Shown here: positions 37,873 through 39,823 of the stretch, piece after piece
Position numbering within the stretch: the first letter of the stretch is position 1
How the letters are laid out: each line of letters starts with the position of its first letter
Source: Pseudomonas fluorescens
GTDB lineage: Bacteria; Pseudomonadota; Gammaproteobacteria; Pseudomonadales; Pseudomonadaceae
Direction: 5' to 3'
Length of the DNA stretch: 39,823 nt
Assembly (NCBI RefSeq): GCF_018614775.1
Contig: NZ_JAGGOF010000056.1
Coordinates: 1-39,823 of the forward strand
Made by a program: the position numbers and the translations under genes
Notes under the pieces: model-generated
Told to the model about the DNA's origin: nothing
The model's database searches: none
The model's input: the letters and a program-made list of their open reading frames with translations, nothing else

Positions 37873-38017
37873 GAACAAACACCAAAACGCAGAACCCCAG
37901 TAGAGCGCGAGTCTGATGAAGTTTGTTCAAGCGCGCTGCCACAGTTGCGTGACAGTTTGATGAAGATTGCCGAGTGGTTGCCAACGGCTTGGTATTCCCC
38001 CGCCACAAAGGGTTCAC
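37873..38017. other. Spacer between hydrolase and metE remnant
   Basis: No ORF, terminator or repeat that I can support. Confidence 0.4.
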
Positions 38018-38769
38018 TCAAGTGTCCGAAGCCACTCCCGCCAACTGACTGCGCAACGGCAGCGCCGCCTCCCGCCATGCCCGGGTCTTCAAGCCGCAAT
38101 CACCCACTGCCGCTCAGGAGCGATGTGCAACGAGCACGACGTGCTGACCCAGAGATTGTCACCAAAACGCTCCCGGGCCGTTTGCAACTGCGCCAGCGCC
38201 TGTTCCAGCTCGCAGCGCCAGACGTCGCGGCCATTGACCAACCCCACTGACAGAATCTTGTAGCTCGGCAACCGATCGAGCACTTGGCCCAATTGCTCCG
38301 GCGCGCGCACCGCGTCGATGTGCAATCCGTCCACCGGCAGGCTCACCGCCAGGCCGAGGTTGTCGGCCAGGCCGTTGAAGTACGTCGCCACGAGTTTTTT
38401 CAGCGGCGAATACTGCAGGATGTGGTACGCCCGCTCGAAGGCGTTTTTCCAGGCCTGGGGCAGGTCGAGGGTGAGGATCGGTTCGTCGATCTGCACCCAT
38501 TCCACACCCTGGGCCTTGAGGCGGTTGAGGATTTCACCGTAGACCGGCAGCAGGCGTTCGAGCAGGTCGAGCTTGTCGAAATCCGCGCCCTTGGCCTTGC
38601 CCAGCCAGAGGTAGGTCAGCGGGCCGATGAGCACTGGCTTGACCTGATGGCCCGAGGCATGGGCCTCGTCCACTTCGTCGAACAACTGCTCCCAACTCAG
38701 GGCGAACGTCTGGTCGGCGGAAAACTCCGGGACCAGGGTGTGGTAGTGGGTGTCGAGCCACTCGGCCAT
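38018..38769 (-). pseudogene. metE: metE remnant with N-terminal and internal deletions
   Basis: Cobalamin-independent methionine synthase (normally about 760 aa) reduced to fragments. An open frame of 226 codons (38089-38769) matches MetE from about residue 113 (AEWLDTHYHTLVPEF for family M-[TA]-x-W-F-D-T-N-Y-H) to about 340 (LWVSTSCSL). Shortly after, in another frame, the MetE C-terminus reappears ([16 protein letters not shown], family NPDCGLKTR, 38018-38107). The catalytic C-terminal barrel with its zinc ligands is gone, so no methionine synthase activity is possible. The first codons MA with an AAGGA site look like the original metE start. metR remains divergent and intact. Confidence 0.88.
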
Positions 38770-38876
38770 GGTGTGCGTCCTTCTATAAAAGATGGCGCCA
38801 TTGTCGACAGCCGACCCTGCATGAGACAAACTCAATCTTTTCGTGTTGATCACAAGTTTTTCTCATGGAGCCTCCG
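38770..38876. promoter_or_regulatory. metE-metR control region with MetR-like site
   Basis: TGAG-ACAAA-CTCA at 38822-38834 is a 13-bp palindrome matching TGAA-N5-TTCA with one change per half. It lies between the divergent genes, as MetR operators do. Confidence 0.6.
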
Positions 38877-39794
38877 GTGCTAGAACTCCGTCACCTCAAG
38901 ACCCTGCACGCCCTGCGCGAAGCCGACAGCCTGGTGGAAGCCGCCGAACGCCTGCACCTGACCCAATCCGCGCTCTCGCACCAGTTCAAGGAACTGGAAG
39001 AACGCCTGGGCATGCCGTTATTCGTGCGCAAGACCAAACCGGTGCGCTTCACCAGCGCCGGCCTGCGCTTGCTGCAACTGGCCGACGCCACCCTGCCGTT
39101 GCTGCGCGGCGCCGAGCGGGACATCGCCCGGCTGGCGGGCGGCACCGCCGGGCGCCTGCACATGGCGATCGAATGCCACAGCTGCTTCCAGTGGCTGATG
39201 CCGACCATCGATCAGTTCCGCGATGCCTGGCCGGAAGTCGAACTGGACCTGGCCTCGGGCTTCGCCTTTGCTCCGCTGCCGGCCCTGGCCCGGGGCGACC
39301 TGGACCTGGTGGTGACGTCCGACCCGTTGGAACTGGCCGGCATCACCTACGTGCCGCTGTTTACCTATGAGGCGATGCTCGCCGTCGCCAACCAGCATCG
39401 CTTGGCAAGCAAGCCGTACATCGTGCCGGAAGACCTGGCCAGCGAAACCCTGATCACCTACCCGGTGGAGCGGGACCGGCTGGACATCTTCACCCGCTTC
39501 CTGGAACCGGCCGACATCGAACCGGCCCAGGTGCGCACGTCCGAGCTGACGGTGATGATGATGCAACTGGTCGCCAGCGGCCGCGGGGTCTGCGGCATGC
39601 CGCACTGGGCGCTGCATGAATACAGCTCACGGGGCTACGTGAAGGCCAAGCGGCTGGGGGAGAAGGGCTTGTTTGCCACGCTGTATGCGGCGGTACGCAC
39701 CGACATGCTCGATGCGCCGTACATGCGCGATTTTCTGCTGACGGCCAAGGACACGTCGTTCTCCACGCTGGATGGGGTCAGTGCGGTGCGGTGA
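38877..39794 (+). CDS. metR: LysR-family methionine regulator MetR
   Basis: A 305-aa regulator that, with homocysteine, activates metE and other methionine genes in gammaproteobacteria. The N-terminus LELRHLKTLHALREADSLVEAAERLHLTQSALSHQFKELEERLG is MetR-specific in the R-HLKTL-AL start. The ligand domain has HMAIECHSCFQWLMPTID and PALARGDLDLVVTSDP. The start was set at GTG 38877 because GGAG precedes it by six bases and it gives the family start M-L-E; ATG at 38865 would add four residues. It is intact beside a destroyed metE. Confidence 0.93.
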   Translation: MLELRHLKTLHALREADSLVEAAERLHLTQSALSHQFKELEERLGMPLFVRKTKPVRFTSAGLRLLQLADATLPLLRGAERDIARLAGGTAGRLHMAIECHSCFQWLMPTIDQFRDAWPEVELDLASGFAFAPLPALARGDLDLVVTSDPLELAGITYVPLFTYEAMLAVANQHRLASKPYIVPEDLASETLITYPVERDRLDIFTRFLEPADIEPAQVRTSELTVMMMQLVASGRGVCGMPHWALHEYSSRGYVKAKRLGEKGLFATLYAAVRTDMLDAPYMRDFLLTAKDTSFSTLDGVSAVR

Positions 39795-39808
39795 TACCTC
39801 GGCGGCCT

Positions 39809-39823
39809 CATCGCGAGCAGGCT
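39809..39823. repeat. REP element cut by the window end
   Basis: CATCGCGAGCAGGCT, the start of another REP copy just after metR. Confidence 0.7.

Noticed and set aside
38089..38769. Metazoan-style short functional methionine synthase
   Set aside because: Short MetE-like enzymes consist of the C-terminal catalytic barrel; this fragment is from the N-terminal domain and lacks the zinc site.

Overview
The window is chromosomal DNA of a fluorescent Pseudomonas (P. fluorescens group). The evidence is gene order (ispF-truD-surE-pcm-nlpD-rpoS-rsmZ-fdxA-mutS), close similarity of the proteins to Pseudomonas families, high GC, and many copies of the GTGGGAGCGAGC-type REP palindrome typical of this group. 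No tRNA, rRNA, CRISPR array, transposase or integrase was seen.

Region 1 (1-10.2 kb) is part of an R-type tailocin (contractile phage-tail bacteriocin) locus beside mutS, transcribed leftward. In transcription order it holds a PrtR-like LexA-type repressor with its own terminator, a sigma70-like promoter covered by ATGCAT palindromes, a Mu Com-like zinc-finger gene overlapping a secreted-protein gene, a holin, a small tail protein, baseplate V, W and J, tail protein I, tail fiber, fiber-assembly chaperone, two consecutive terminators, a 69-aa protein, sheath and tube. No head, packaging or integrase genes are seen. The rest of the tail cluster should lie left of the window.

Region 2 (10.4-19.3 kb) is core genome: mutS, fdxA, the small RNA gene rsmZ with a GacA-type upstream site, rpoS, nlpD, pcm, surE, truD and ispF. 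The genes from ispF to surE overlap in a tight leftward chain.

Region 3 (19.3-28.1 kb) contains the glutathione-dependent formaldehyde detoxification genes fghA-adhC with a divergent LysR regulator. It also has a kgtP-type alpha-ketoglutarate permease behind a sigma54-type promoter, a DUF347-repeat membrane protein, a small secreted repeat peptide, a flavin-reductase-like protein, and a divergent monooxygenase/AraC pair sharing a palindrome-rich spacer.

Region 4 (28.3-36.8 kb) is a probable catabolic unit: a polyamine-type ABC transporter (ATPase, two permeases, Tat-exported binding protein), an aldehyde dehydrogenase overlapping an AruI-like 2-oxoacid decarboxylase, and a divergent LysR regulator. 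It fits uptake and oxidation of a guanidino or amino compound, but the substrate is inferred.

Region 5 (36.8-39.8 kb) has a secreted alpha/beta hydrolase, a doubly deleted metE remnant and an intact divergent metR. REP elements sit in most of the larger intergenic gaps.
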